Assembly: GCA_963667675.1 (NCBI GenBank)
Contig: OY763929.1
Span: 2,232,001-2,296,000 of the forward strand
Length of the DNA: 64,000 bases
Reading direction: 5' to 3'
Source of the DNA: G963667675 sp963667675
Lineage (GTDB): Bacteria > Chloroflexota > Dehalococcoidia > Lucifugimonadales > UBA3495
The position numbers were made by a program, and so were the translations under genes. The notes under the pieces were generated by a model. It searched no databases. It saw only the letters and a list, made by a program, of their open reading frames with translations, and was not told the DNA's origin. Shown in pieces: positions 16,994-26,205 of the stretch; position 1 is the stretch's first letter, and each line of letters opens with the position of its first letter.

Positions 16994-17737
16994 ATGCCCG
17001 CCGACGAGACCAAAGCCGCGCTTTTCGTAACCTGCATCATAGACCAGTTCTATCCCCAGGTGGGGGTGAGCGTGGTCAACACCCTGCGGCGTCTTGGCGC
17101 GGACGTGGACTTCCCTGCGGAGCAGACCTGCTGCGGCCAGCCCCTGTACAACTCGGGCTTCACCAAGGAGGCCGGCAAGCTGGCTAAGAGGGTCCTGCAA
17201 ACTTTTCAGGGCGACGGCTACGTAGTGGTCCCGTCCGGCTCCTGCACCGCCATGATGCGGGTCTTTTACCACGACCTGTTCCGCGGCGCCGCGGAACTGT
17301 CGCGGCAGGCGGAGGACCTGTCCGGCAGGGTCTACGAGTTCTCGGAGTTCCTAGTCAAGGTGCTGGGAGTGACCGACGCCGGCGCCCAGTACCAAGGCGC
17401 GGCGGCGTATCATCCCAGCTGCCACATGCTGAGGGAGGCGCAGGTCAAGGACGAGCCGCTGGAACTGCTGGGGAGCGTCCAGGACCTCGAGCTGCCCCCA
17501 CTGCCCCAGGCGGATACCTGCTGCGGGTTCGGCGGGACCTTCGCCGTAAAGTTCCCCCACATTTCGGAAGCCATGCTGGCCGACAAGGTATCCAGCGTAA
17601 TTGAGTCGGGCGCAGACACGTTGGTGTCCTGCGACATGGGCTGCCTGATGAACATCGAGGGAGCCCTCAGCCGCCAGGGATCACCCGTCAAGGTCCGCCA
17701 TCTGGCCCAAATCCTGGACCAGCAAGCCGCCACATGA
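16994..17737 (+). CDS. lutA: LutA/YkgE-type Fe-S oxidoreductase subunit
   Basis: This 247-residue protein has two CCG (cysteine-rich) domains. The first is FPAEQTCCGQPLYNSGF near residue 40; the second is YHPSCHMLREAQ and ADTCCGFGGTFAVKFPHIS near residues 135-190. These domains bind Fe-S clusters and occur in L-lactate and glycolate oxidising complexes. With the next two genes it forms a LutABC-type L-lactate utilisation operon. No clear ribosome-binding site precedes the ATG at 16994, so the start is less certain. Confidence 0.85.
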   Translation: MPADETKAALFVTCIIDQFYPQVGVSVVNTLRRLGADVDFPAEQTCCGQPLYNSGFTKEAGKLAKRVLQTFQGDGYVVVPSGSCTAMMRVFYHDLFRGAAELSRQAEDLSGRVYEFSEFLVKVLGVTDAGAQYQGAAAYHPSCHMLREAQVKDEPLELLGSVQDLELPPLPQADTCCGFGGTFAVKFPHISEAMLADKVSSVIESGADTLVSCDMGCLMNIEGALSRQGSPVKVRHLAQILDQQAAT

Positions 17738-17778
17738 CGAACCTAACACTCCCGCCATCCTCCAAGGGCCACTAGACC

Positions 17779-19260
17779 ATGGCGCGGGTAACTACCCAAG
17801 ACTTTTCCCAGGCCTCTACTTTGTCAATTGACAATCCCCAGCTCCAGCGCGCCCTGCGGCGGGTGGGCGCGGGTTTCGACGCCGAGCGGCTGGCGGCCGT
17901 CGAGGAAGTAACACCCCAGGCTTGGGAGGAGTGGCGGGACCAAGCCCAGAATATCAAGGCCCACACCCTGGCCCACCTGGACTACTACCTGGAAATGCTG
18001 CACGACAACGTGATCAAGTCGGGCGGCAAGGTCCACTTCGCCCGCGACGCCGCCCAGGCCAACGACATCGTCGCCGGACTGGCCCGCAGCCGGGATGTTA
18101 AGGTCGCCGTCAAGAGCAAGTCCATGGTGTCCGAGGAACTGGACTTGAACCCGGTATTGGAAGCGTCCGGCGTGCGGGTCTACGAGACGGACCTGGGAGA
18201 GTACATCATCCAGATGGCCGGGGAGACGCCTTCGCACATCATTGCGCCGGCACTCCACAAGACCAAGGAGGACGTGGCCGGCCTGTTCACCGAAAACCTG
18301 GGGCTGCCGCACACCGACGATATCCCGACGATGGCCCGGGCCGCCAGGGAGACGCTGCGGGACAGGTTCTTCGAGGCGGACATGGGCATCAGCGGGGCAA
18401 ACTTCTTGGTGGCCGAGACCGGGAGCCTGGCCATCGTCAGCAACGAGGGCAACGGCCGATTCTGCACTTCCGCTCCCCGCATCCACGTGGGCATCGCCGG
18501 CATGGAGAAGGTCATACCGTCGCTGCAAGACCTGGCCCTGTTCCTGAGGCTGCTGCCCCGGTCGGCCACGGGCCAGCGCCTTACCAGCTACGTGAGCCTG
18601 ATCAGCGGGCCCCGGCGAGAAGACGACGAGGACGGGCCGGAGGAGTTCCACCTGGTGCTGGTGGACAACGGCCGGTCTCGGCTGCTGGCCGACGAGGAGC
18701 TACGGGAGGCGCTGCATTGCATCCGGTGCGGGGCCTGCCTGAACGTGTGCCCGGTGTACCGGAAGGTGGGGGGCCACGCCTACGGCTGGGTGTATCCCGG
18801 ACCCATAGGAGCCGTGGTCACGCCGGTGCTGACGGGGCTGAAGCAGGCCAAGGACTTGCCGTATGCCTCCACCCTTTGCGGAGCGTGCCGGGACGCCTGC
18901 CCGGTCAAGATCAACATTCCCAGGATGCTGCTGGAGCTTCGCGGCAAGCTGGCGGAAGGCACGGCCACGGAGCGGAAAGCGGCGGGGATGACGGAGTCCA
19001 TTCTTGCCCGCGGCTATGCCCGAATCATGGGCGGTCCGATGCTGCTTTCGCTGGTGCACCGGGCTGGTAGGACGCTGCAAAAGCCGCTGGGATGGGCCCC
19101 GTTCGTTTCACTCTCCAAGACCAAGGGGATGTTCGAGAGAATTCAGGTCCCGCCGCTGTCCCGGTGGACCCGTTCCAGGGACTTGCCGACATTGCCCAGC
19201 CGGACTTTCCATGAGATCTGGCGCAAAGGACAGGCGCGGAAGCGGGGAGGAAGCGACTAG
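17779..19260 (+). CDS. lutB: LutB/YkgF-type iron-sulfur protein
   Basis: This 493-residue protein has an N-terminal LUD domain (residues ~60-310, with KSKSMVSEELDLNPVLEASG and FLVAETGSLAIVSNEGNGR). A ferredoxin-like region follows with two 4Fe-4S motifs: CIRCGACLNVCPVYRKVGG near residue 315 and STLCGACRDACPVKINIPR near residue 365. It passes electrons from lactate oxidation to the respiratory chain. Length and order are those of LutB. The stop codon is one base before the lutC start, so the genes are co-translated. Confidence 0.88.
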   Translation: MARVTTQDFSQASTLSIDNPQLQRALRRVGAGFDAERLAAVEEVTPQAWEEWRDQAQNIKAHTLAHLDYYLEMLHDNVIKSGGKVHFARDAAQANDIVAGLARSRDVKVAVKSKSMVSEELDLNPVLEASGVRVYETDLGEYIIQMAGETPSHIIAPALHKTKEDVAGLFTENLGLPHTDDIPTMARAARETLRDRFFEADMGISGANFLVAETGSLAIVSNEGNGRFCTSAPRIHVGIAGMEKVIPSLQDLALFLRLLPRSATGQRLTSYVSLISGPRREDDEDGPEEFHLVLVDNGRSRLLADEELREALHCIRCGACLNVCPVYRKVGGHAYGWVYPGPIGAVVTPVLTGLKQAKDLPYASTLCGACRDACPVKINIPRMLLELRGKLAEGTATERKAAGMTESILARGYARIMGGPMLLSLVHRAGRTLQKPLGWAPFVSLSKTKGMFERIQVPPLSRWTRSRDLPTLPSRTFHEIWRKGQARKRGGSD

Positions 19261-19261
19261 C

Positions 19262-20005
19262 ATGGCGGTCCCCGTGGGCGTACCAAAAGAGGAGTTCCTG
19301 CAATCGGTGCGGCAGGCGTTGGGCCGGGACAAGTCTCCACCGGAGCCCGGTTATGCTCCGTTGCAAGAAAGGTTGGCAGACCTGGAAGCCCAGGCAGCCG
19401 AGGTGCGACGGCGGTTGGCCGAAAATTCCGCCGCCCTGGTGGAAAAACTGGCTTGGGCGGCAGGCCGCAGCGGGTGGGAGGTGAACCGGGCAGCCGGATA
19501 CGAGGAGGCCCTGGAACACATCGCCTCGGTTGCCTCGTCCAGGGGAGTGACAAGCGTGGTGCGCTCCGACCAGCCGGTGTTCGACGATCTATCTGTCGAC
19601 GCAGCCCTCGAGGCGCAGGGGCTGACCGTAACTACCGTCGCCCAGGACGAGAAGCGGAGCAGGGAGTCCCTGCGCCAGGAAATGGCGACTGCCGGAATGT
19701 CGATTACCGGGGCGGACTATGCCGTTGCCGAAACCGGCTCGGTGGCGCTGGCGGCCCGCCAGGGAGTGAGCCGACTGGTCTCGCTGGCGCCGCCGGTGCA
19801 CTTGGTTTTGGTGCGGCCAAAAGATATAGTAGAGACCCTGGACGATCTCTTCCTGTTGCGCCGGTTGGAATACCATAGCCAGGGCGGGGACATGGGCAGT
19901 TGCCTGAACTTCGTCACCGGCCCCAGCCGTACCGGCGACATCGAACAGACTTTGGTGGTGGGCGTCCACGGGCCCAAGGAAGTCCACCTGGTGCTGCTGC
20001 CTTAG
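19262..20005 (+). CDS. lutC: LutC/YkgG-type LUD domain protein
   Basis: This 247-residue protein is the third LutABC subunit. It has GVPKEEFLQSVRQALGR at the start, ITGADYAVAETGSVALAARQG in the LUD core and the terminal VHGPKEVHLVLLP. ATG at 19262 follows GGGGAGGAAG and is the start used; a longer open frame upstream is only the shadow of lutB. The family is required for lactate oxidation in Bacillus subtilis but its exact step is not known. Confidence 0.86.
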   Translation: MAVPVGVPKEEFLQSVRQALGRDKSPPEPGYAPLQERLADLEAQAAEVRRRLAENSAALVEKLAWAAGRSGWEVNRAAGYEEALEHIASVASSRGVTSVVRSDQPVFDDLSVDAALEAQGLTVTTVAQDEKRSRESLRQEMATAGMSITGADYAVAETGSVALAARQGVSRLVSLAPPVHLVLVRPKDIVETLDDLFLLRRLEYHSQGGDMGSCLNFVTGPSRTGDIEQTLVVGVHGPKEVHLVLLP

Positions 20006-20063
20006 GCCTCAGCGTCCGGCATTACCAAGCAGCAGGATCCCAGCCAACCCACAGGAGCAGCAA

Positions 20064-20417
20064 ATGCCCGTGCGCGCCGGGTTTTCCAGGTACCGCAAGC
20101 AAATCATGGAGCAGGAGCTGGAAAATATCATTGCCGCCCTGCCCATGCTAGGCGTGGAGAAGGTCATCCTGACCGGGGCCATGGTTACCGACGACTACGC
20201 GCCGGACAGCCAGATAGAGCTAATCGTCGTCCATAAGACCGACCGGCCCTTCGGCAGGCGGTCCGACTTCTTCTCGTATCACCTGGACACCGCGGTGGCC
20301 GTGGATACCCAGGTATACACTCCGGAAGAATTTGAGGAACTCCAAGAAGTCTTGCCGGCCTTGGACCGGGCTTGCAAAGACGGAAGAGTTATTTTCGATG
20401 CCCGACTATATAGCTGA
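20064..20417 (+). CDS. MNT-like nucleotidyltransferase domain protein
   Basis: This 117-residue protein has the minimal nucleotidyltransferase fold. The usual GSxxxG...SDIDL catalytic block reads GAMVTDDYAPDSQIELIVV, so the first aspartate is Gln and the second Glu. A later AVDTQVYTPEEFEEL keeps the third acidic strand. It overlaps the following HEPN gene by 20 bases, the classic HEPN/MNT pair. In such systems the MNT protein often inactivates the HEPN toxin by AMP transfer; the altered residues raise doubt about catalysis here. ATG at 20064 follows AGGAG. Confidence 0.7.
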   Translation: MPVRAGFSRYRKQIMEQELENIIAALPMLGVEKVILTGAMVTDDYAPDSQIELIVVHKTDRPFGRRSDFFSYHLDTAVAVDTQVYTPEEFEELQEVLPALDRACKDGRVIFDARLYS

Positions 20418-20799
20418 AAGCGCCCGCTGGCTGCGCCAAGCGCAGCAGGACCTGGACGACGCCAGCTTCGCCCGGAAGGGCGGCCGGTTCAACCTGGCCT
20501 GCTTCCTGGGCCAGCAGGCGGCGGAGAAGGCGGTCAAGTCCTTTCTCTACCACCGGCGGGTGGAGGACGTCTGGAGCCACTCGCTCGTCGACCTGTGCGA
20601 GGACGCCAAGCTGTTCGACATGATGTTCGACACCATCAAGGCCGAGGCCCGGCAACTGGACAAGTACTACGAAATCACCCGCTACCCCAGCTTCCTGCCC
20701 GGCGGCATCCCGTCAGAGGCGTTCGACGAGTTGGACGCCGACCGGTCCATCGAGCTCTCCAAAAAGGTTCTGGACTTCGTGGAGCGGCGGGTGGCGTAA
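20398..20799 (+). CDS. HEPN domain protein
   Basis: This 133-residue protein is a four-helix HEPN domain. It opens IAESARWLRQAQQDLDDASF and has FLGQQAAEKAVKSFLYHRRV. The candidate RNase motif R-x(4-6)-H is RVEDVWSH. HEPN proteins paired with MNT partners are ribonuclease toxins in several systems. The ATG at 20398 lies inside the upstream MNT gene; an earlier in-frame start gives a non-homologous N-terminus. The pair follows lutC on the same strand but may have its own role. Confidence 0.75.
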   Translation: MPDYIAESARWLRQAQQDLDDASFARKGGRFNLACFLGQQAAEKAVKSFLYHRRVEDVWSHSLVDLCEDAKLFDMMFDTIKAEARQLDKYYEITRYPSFLPGGIPSEAFDELDADRSIELSKKVLDFVERRVA

Positions 20800-20817
20800 G
20801 ACAGTCCACCGGCCAGG

Positions 20818-21960
20818 CTACCCGCCAAACCCCCGCAGCATCAGCAGGCGTATGGTCCGTTGGGCCGCCGCCTCCAGCAGTTCCTCGGCACGGGTCAGGC
20901 TCCTGGCAGTGCTCATGGGACCGTCGGAGATGCAGATAATTCCCGATATTCCGTGGTCGTATAGCTCTTCGTAGCCGGGTCCCAGTTTGCCGGCCAGGAG
21001 CAACGTGGCAGCGTTGTGCTTCTGCGCCCGCGCAGCGACCCCCACCGGGGCTTTGTTGTATATCGTCGACCGGTCGACCCGTCCCTCGCCGGTTATGACC
21101 AGGTCGGCCCCCTCCAAAATGTCGTCGAACCCCAGGACTTCGCAAATCATGTCAATTCCGGGGGTAAGCCGGGCCCCGGCAAAGGCGATTAATCCAGCCC
21201 CCAAGCCGCCGCCGGCCCCGGAGCCGGGTACGTCCAGCACGTCCATCCCCAGGTCGCGATGCACCACCTGGGCCAGGTTCAGCAGAGCGGCGTCCAACTC
21301 CTCCACCGCACCTTTCCCAGCCCCTTTCTGCGGGCCGAACACCGCCGATGCCCCGGTGGGGCCGCACAGGGGATTGGTCACGTCGACGGCCGCAATGACT
21401 GTAGCGTCGGCCAACCGGGGACGCAGGCCGCTTGCGTCGATGCGGTGCAGATGGGCCAGCCCAGCCCCGCCCTCGGGTATGTTGCGGCCGTCCCCGTCCA
21501 AGAACCGCACGCCCAGCGCCTCGGCCATTCCGGCGCCTCCGTCGTTGGTGCCGGTGCCGCCAAGGCAGACTATAAGGCGGGTGAATCCTCGCTCCAACGC
21601 CTCCGCCATGAGCTGCCCGGCGCCGCGGCTGGTGGTGATTCGGGGGTCGCGGCGGCTGGGCGGGACCAACGCCAAGCCTGAAGCCTGCGCCACCTCAACT
21701 ACCGCCGTGCGCCCGTCACCCATAACCCCCCACGCGGCTTCCTCGGGCCAACTGAGGGGTCCGGTCACAACACTTTTGAACCTTTGGCCGCCGGTGCCGT
21801 CCACCAAGACATCCAGGGTCCCGTTTCCGCCGTCGGCCACGGGCGCAAGCACCGTCTCCGCTTCGGGAGCGGCGGCCAGAACGCCACGCTGTATGGCCTT
21901 GGCCGCGGCCAACGCGGAGACGCTCTCTTTAAAGCTCTGGGGGGCGATGACAATCTTCAT
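20818..21960 (-). CDS. glxK: Glycerate 2-kinase
   Basis: This 380-residue protein is a GlxK/GarK-type glycerate kinase. It starts MKIVIAPQSFKESVSALAAA with the ADGGNGTLDVL motif near residue 65; later parts are ARGAGQLMAEALERGFTRLI-like, CLGGTGTNDGGAGMAEALG and DLVITGEGRVDRSTIYNKAP. It phosphorylates glycerate to 2-phosphoglycerate and feeds glyoxylate or serine carbon into glycolysis. It is convergent with the HEPN gene, with 18 bases between. Length and motifs are normal. Confidence 0.88.
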   Translation of the reverse strand: MKIVIAPQSFKESVSALAAAKAIQRGVLAAAPEAETVLAPVADGGNGTLDVLVDGTGGQRFKSVVTGPLSWPEEAAWGVMGDGRTAVVEVAQASGLALVPPSRRDPRITTSRGAGQLMAEALERGFTRLIVCLGGTGTNDGGAGMAEALGVRFLDGDGRNIPEGGAGLAHLHRIDASGLRPRLADATVIAAVDVTNPLCGPTGASAVFGPQKGAGKGAVEELDAALLNLAQVVHRDLGMDVLDVPGSGAGGGLGAGLIAFAGARLTPGIDMICEVLGFDDILEGADLVITGEGRVDRSTIYNKAPVGVAARAQKHNAATLLLAGKLGPGYEELYDHGISGIICISDGPMSTARSLTRAEELLEAAAQRTIRLLMLRGFGG

Positions 21961-22069
21961 GGGCGTTGGGGCGAATTATACAACGGGGCCATGCCGCCGG
22001 AGCCCGTGTTCCGTATACCCGCGGGTCGAGCCTCTGTTAGAATCCCTGTAGCCTTTGTTGGGGTGTTTC

Positions 22070-23425
22070 ATGGCTTCTGCCGCGCCTTCCAAAGAAGACC
22101 TCAAGCGGCGGGTCTTCCAGGAAATCGATGACCGGGCCGACGAAATCGTCAGCCTGGCCAAGACAATCCTGCAAAACCCGGAGCCGGGGTTCCGCGAGAC
22201 CAAGACTGCGGCCCTGGTGGCCAGCACCTTCGCCCAAATGGGCGTCCCGTTTAAGGCAGGACTGGCCGTCACCGGTGTCCGCGCAGACCTGATCGGCGGC
22301 TCGGCAGGACCAGCGTTGGCCATCATGGGAGAGTTGGACTCGCTGATAGTGAACCAGCATCCCCATGCCGACCCGAACACAGGAGCGGCCCACGCCTGCG
22401 GACACCACTGCCAGGTGGCCATGATGCTGGGGGCCGCCATGGCCCTGATGCAGCCGGACGTTTTGTCCTCCCTCAGCGGCCGCCTGGTGTTCATGGCCGT
22501 CCCCGCGGAGGAATACATCGAAATCGAATACCGGGACGGGCTGCGCCGAAAGGGCAATATCGAGTTCCTCGGCGGCAAACCGGAGATGGTCAGGATTGGC
22601 GAGTTCGACGACGTCGACCTGGCGATGATGATGCACACCACCAGCAACCGGGACGACAAGGACATTTGCGTGGGCGGCACCAACAACGGGACCGTGGCCA
22701 AACGCATCCAGTTCATCGGCCGGGGCGCGCATGCCGGCGGCTCGCCCCACCTGGGCATCAACGCCTTGAACGCCGCTACCCTGGCGTTGACCGCTATACA
22801 CTTCAACCGGGAAACATTCCGCGACGAAGATTCGATCAGGGTCCATCCCATCATGACCAAGGGGGGCGAGGCGGTTAGCGCCGTCCCCGCCGACGTGAGG
22901 ATGGAGACCTTCGTCCGCGGCCGGTCCATCGAGGCGATTATAGAGGCCAACAAGAAGGTTGACCGGGCGGTGAAAGCAGGAGCGCTGGCCGTTGGGGCAG
23001 GCGTGAACATCCAGACCATCCCTGGCTACCTCCCGTTGCGGCAAGACAACAACATGTCCCAGGTCTTCGAGGCCAACGCAGTGGAGATGGTGGGCAGGGA
23101 TAAGGTCGGCCACGCCTCCCACCGCGGCGGCTCCACGGACATGGGAGACATCAGCCATCTTATGCCGGCCATCCACCCCTACGTGGGAGGGGCCTCGGGC
23201 CTGGGCCACGGGGCGGACTACGTGGTGGAGGACTACGGCCTGGCGGTGGTCACGGCTGCCAAGGCCCTGGCCGCCACCGCGGTGGACTTGCTGGCCGACG
23301 GAGCCTCCGAGGGCGGCCGCGTCATATCGGGGCACCGGCCGGAAATGACCAGCGGCGAATACCTGAAGTTCATGCGGGGCCTGGCCTCGGAAGAAAATTT
23401 CCGGTCCGAGTCAATCTTATGTTAA
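22070..23425 (+). CDS. M20 family amidohydrolase, first of two
   Basis: This 451-residue protein is an M20 peptidase/amidohydrolase, close in pattern to p-aminobenzoyl-glutamate or aminoacylase-type hydrolases. Metal-binding segments are GELDSLIVNQHPHADPNTGA with AHACGHHCQVAMML, and VPAEEYIEIE. ATG at 22070 is preceded by GGGGTG. The next gene is a paralogue that starts seven bases before this one ends. A shared acyl- or peptide-conjugate substrate is likely but not defined. Confidence 0.82.
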   Translation: MASAAPSKEDLKRRVFQEIDDRADEIVSLAKTILQNPEPGFRETKTAALVASTFAQMGVPFKAGLAVTGVRADLIGGSAGPALAIMGELDSLIVNQHPHADPNTGAAHACGHHCQVAMMLGAAMALMQPDVLSSLSGRLVFMAVPAEEYIEIEYRDGLRRKGNIEFLGGKPEMVRIGEFDDVDLAMMMHTTSNRDDKDICVGGTNNGTVAKRIQFIGRGAHAGGSPHLGINALNAATLALTAIHFNRETFRDEDSIRVHPIMTKGGEAVSAVPADVRMETFVRGRSIEAIIEANKKVDRAVKAGALAVGAGVNIQTIPGYLPLRQDNNMSQVFEANAVEMVGRDKVGHASHRGGSTDMGDISHLMPAIHPYVGGASGLGHGADYVVEDYGLAVVTAAKALAATAVDLLADGASEGGRVISGHRPEMTSGEYLKFMRGLASEENFRSESILC

Positions 23426-24762
23426 CCAAAGCGGAACTCAAGCAGAGGGCCTGCCAGACAATAGACGGGAAGAAGAAGGATCTGATTGCCGTCGCACAGG
23501 ATATCCTGGCCCATCCCGAAACCGGTTTTAACGAGACCCGGACCGCCAGCCTGGTTGCCCGGAAATTTGACGAGATGGGGATAAAGCACCGGTCCGGCCT
23601 GGCCATCACCGGCGTCAAAGGCGCAATCGACTGCGGCGGCCCCGGGCCCAGCGTTGCTCTTCTTGGAGAATTGGACTCATTGACGGTGGAGCAGCACCCG
23701 CACGCGGACCCAGAAACGGGTGCGGCCCATGCCTGCGGCCACAACTGCCAAATCGGGATGATGCTGGGCGCCGTCGCCGGGTTGCAGACTCCCGAGGTCC
23801 TGGCCCAGCTTTCAGGCAGGATTGTGCCTTTCGCCGTGCCTGCCGAGGAGTTTGTCGACGTGGAACGGCGGCTGCAGCTACGGGAGGAAGGGAAGCTGGA
23901 GTTCCTGGGCGGCAAGCAAGAACTCATCCGCTTGGGCGAGTTCGACGACGTTGACATGGCCATGATGTGTCACACGGCCAGCGACATGGGCGACCGTCAA
24001 TTCGCCGTGGGCGGGGCCAGCAACGGGCACATGGTCAAATACGTGCGGTTTATCGGCCGGGGCGCCCACGCCGGCGGCGCTCCCCACCTGGGGATCAATG
24101 CCCTGAACGCAGCTACCTTTGCCCTACAGGCCATAAACGCCAACCGGGAAACCCACCAGGAACACGAGACCGTCCGCATCCACGGCATAGTCACCAAGGG
24201 GGGCGAGGCGGTCAGCGCCGTGCCAGCCGACGTGCGCTTGGAGTGGCGCGTCAGGTCGGCGACGCCGGAGGCAGTGGTGAAAAACGGCGAGGTGGTCGAC
24301 CGGTGCTTCAAGGCGGGGGCGCTGGCCGTGGGCGCCTCGGTGGAGATAAGCAACATTCCCGGCTACCACCCCATACGGCACAACCCCGGCCTCCAGGAGC
24401 TATTCCGGCGGAACTCCGTAGATCTGCTGGGTGAACGGCAGACCATGGTGATTCCCACCCGGCGCAACCGCGGGGGCTCGACGGACATGGGAGACCTGAG
24501 CCGTATCATACCTGCTTGTCACCCATACACCGCCGGCGCGGCGGGCCCCGGCCACAGCAAAGACTACGTGATTACCGATTACGAGGCCGCGGTGGTCAAC
24601 CCGGCTAAGATCATGGCCATGGTTGCCATAGACCTGCTGTCCGAAGGGGCAGCGGCAGCCAAGCAAATAATCGCCTCCCACCGGCCCGACGTGACCAAGC
24701 AGAATTATCTGCGGTTCCAGCGGGAGCGGGCCCAGGTCATCCGATTCGACGGCGGGGCCTGA
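23419..24762 (+). CDS. M20 family amidohydrolase, second of two
   Basis: This 447-residue paralogue of the preceding protein keeps GELDSLTVEQHPHADPETGA, AHACGHNCQIGMMLGA (Asn replaces the second His), VPAEEFVDVE and GRGAHAGGAPHLGINALNA. Two overlapping copies suggest a gene duplication in which the products could form a heterodimer, as in AbgAB-type enzymes. The ATG at 23419 lies within the end of the upstream gene. Substrate is unknown. Confidence 0.82.
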   Translation: MLTKAELKQRACQTIDGKKKDLIAVAQDILAHPETGFNETRTASLVARKFDEMGIKHRSGLAITGVKGAIDCGGPGPSVALLGELDSLTVEQHPHADPETGAAHACGHNCQIGMMLGAVAGLQTPEVLAQLSGRIVPFAVPAEEFVDVERRLQLREEGKLEFLGGKQELIRLGEFDDVDMAMMCHTASDMGDRQFAVGGASNGHMVKYVRFIGRGAHAGGAPHLGINALNAATFALQAINANRETHQEHETVRIHGIVTKGGEAVSAVPADVRLEWRVRSATPEAVVKNGEVVDRCFKAGALAVGASVEISNIPGYHPIRHNPGLQELFRRNSVDLLGERQTMVIPTRRNRGGSTDMGDLSRIIPACHPYTAGAAGPGHSKDYVITDYEAAVVNPAKIMAMVAIDLLSEGAAAAKQIIASHRPDVTKQNYLRFQRERAQVIRFDGGA

Positions 24763-24782
24763 GCCGCCGCGCTGCGCCGACG

Positions 24783-25415
24783 CTAGACGCCCAGGAAGTA
24801 CATGGCAGCCCCGGCTATCAGGGGAATGCTGAGGTTGTCGTCGGGCGGCAGCGACGCCATCTCCACCAGCCCGGCAATCGCCGCCCCTACCCACAATCCC
24901 CAGCGATAGTCTATTGCATCGCTGCCGGTCAGGGCCGCCACTACCGCAAATGAGACCAGGATAAAGGCAACTGTCCCCCCCGGAGATTTCCCTCGTACCC
25001 TGGGGCCGGGCAGCCGCCTTCCGACCAGTGCCGCCGCGGGGTCTCCCAAGGAAAGAAACAGCAGGGCCGGCACCGCCACCTGGGGGCCAAACAGGAGAAA
25101 CGAGAACAGACCGCCGATGACCATGAAGGTGGCCCCGGTAAACCGGCGGCGTTCATCATCCTTCAGTAGAGGGGCCAGCCAGTAGAGGAACCGGCGATTC
25201 ACCCACGGTATCTGAAATCGCGTAAGGTCCAGCAACAGGCCGCCGCCGGACAACACAGCCAATGCCGCAACCATCACTTCTACGGGGGCGAATATCCCGG
25301 CTACGGGAATCGAGGAGCCGGCCACCGCGTGGAACAGCCTGCGCCAGCCCGGAGGCGGCTGTGACTGTTGCGTCCGGCCTGCGGCGCGCAGGTAAGCCAA
25401 TGCCGACCTAATCAT
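24783..25415 (-). CDS. CTP-dependent diacylglycerol/polyprenol kinase-like membrane protein
   Basis: This 210-residue protein has about six hydrophobic segments. It contains RRLFHAVAGSSIPVAGIF, LLLDLTRFQIPWVNRRFLYW, GATFMVIGGLFSFLLFG, LLFLSLGDPAAALVGRR, and GKSPGGTVAFI before EMASLPPDDNLSIPLIAGA. This is the pattern of the SEC59/DGK1/phytol-kinase family, which phosphorylates isoprenoid alcohols or diacylglycerol with CTP in membranes. It is convergent with the M20 genes. The specific lipid is not known. Confidence 0.75.
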   Translation of the reverse strand: MIRSALAYLRAAGRTQQSQPPPGWRRLFHAVAGSSIPVAGIFAPVEVMVAALAVLSGGGLLLDLTRFQIPWVNRRFLYWLAPLLKDDERRRFTGATFMVIGGLFSFLLFGPQVAVPALLFLSLGDPAAALVGRRLPGPRVRGKSPGGTVAFILVSFAVVAALTGSDAIDYRWGLWVGAAIAGLVEMASLPPDDNLSIPLIAGAAMYFLGV

Positions 25416-25475
25416 TCAGCAAACAGCTGCGGTTGCCAAATCGCCGGTTGAAGACTCTTGTCCCAGCGCCAGCCG

Positions 25476-26144
25476 CTAGAAGGGGATGAGGATGCTGTCT
25501 ACGACGCGCCATTGCAGTTCTTTGAATTGGGTGTCCTCCGGCGCCTCGAACACCATCCAGCCGTCGATGCTCTTCCCTTGTTCGATCTCCCTCGAACCAG
25601 CCAGAAATCCTTCTCCGGCCTTCGCCTTCCTGCCATCCAGTTGAATCGACCTCACCGGGCCGTCTCTCCAACCGGGAGGGTTGGGGACGTCCTCATCTTC
25701 ACCGTAGATGGGCACTTCGTCCGCCATCGTATTGCTAACCCAACCCCAGCCCGCGCCCGTCCTGGTCCACACCTCGCCCAGCACGCCGATGTCCACCGGA
25801 ACGTACACGCCGCCAAAAAAGTCTTCAAGCAGGGCAGCCTCTTCATCCAAGGTGACAATTGTCTTGATTGCAGTGTCGTTTATGACCCGTATCCGAAGCG
25901 CGACTACCTCTGACCCTGGGCGCGAGGGCGCGAACCGGAAGTGGTTGAGCACCCTGTCCTGCGCCTTGGTTGTGTAGCGCAGTTGGGAAACCCGCTCCAT
26001 ATCGGCCACGGTGATGGCGAGGGTGTTGCCTCGGCGGGTTATTTCCTCGAACCCGGCATCGCCGCACCCCGCCGCCGCCAGCAAGACGCACAGTCCAACG
26101 GCGGCCAGAAACGCCCTACCCCATTGTCGCGTCAAGTTCAGCAT
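25476..26144 (-). CDS. Lipoprotein with DUF4352-like domain
   Basis: This 222-residue protein starts with a lipoprotein signal (RAFLAAVGLCVLLAAAGCGD; cysteine ~27). The mature part has TLAITVADMERVSQLRY, VVALRIRVINDTAIKTIVT and a C-terminal IDGWMVFEAPEDTQFKELQW, which is the Ig-like extracellular DUF4352 pattern. It should sit at the outer face of the membrane. ATG at 26144 is preferred over a TTG nine codons upstream because the signal then has normal length. Function is unknown. Confidence 0.65.
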   Translation of the reverse strand: MLNLTRQWGRAFLAAVGLCVLLAAAGCGDAGFEEITRRGNTLAITVADMERVSQLRYTTKAQDRVLNHFRFAPSRPGSEVVALRIRVINDTAIKTIVTLDEEAALLEDFFGGVYVPVDIGVLGEVWTRTGAGWGWVSNTMADEVPIYGEDEDVPNPPGWRDGPVRSIQLDGRKAKAGEGFLAGSREIEQGKSIDGWMVFEAPEDTQFKELQWRVVDSILIPF

Positions 26145-26205
26145 GTGAATTGAGCCGCCGGTAAGCCGCAATACATCATTCCAATACCAGCCCTATCGGC
26201 GGCAG

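Noticed and set aside
22037..23335. 432-residue minus-strand frame
   Set aside because: It is antisense to the first M20 amidohydrolase; only the plus strand shows the metal-binding motifs.
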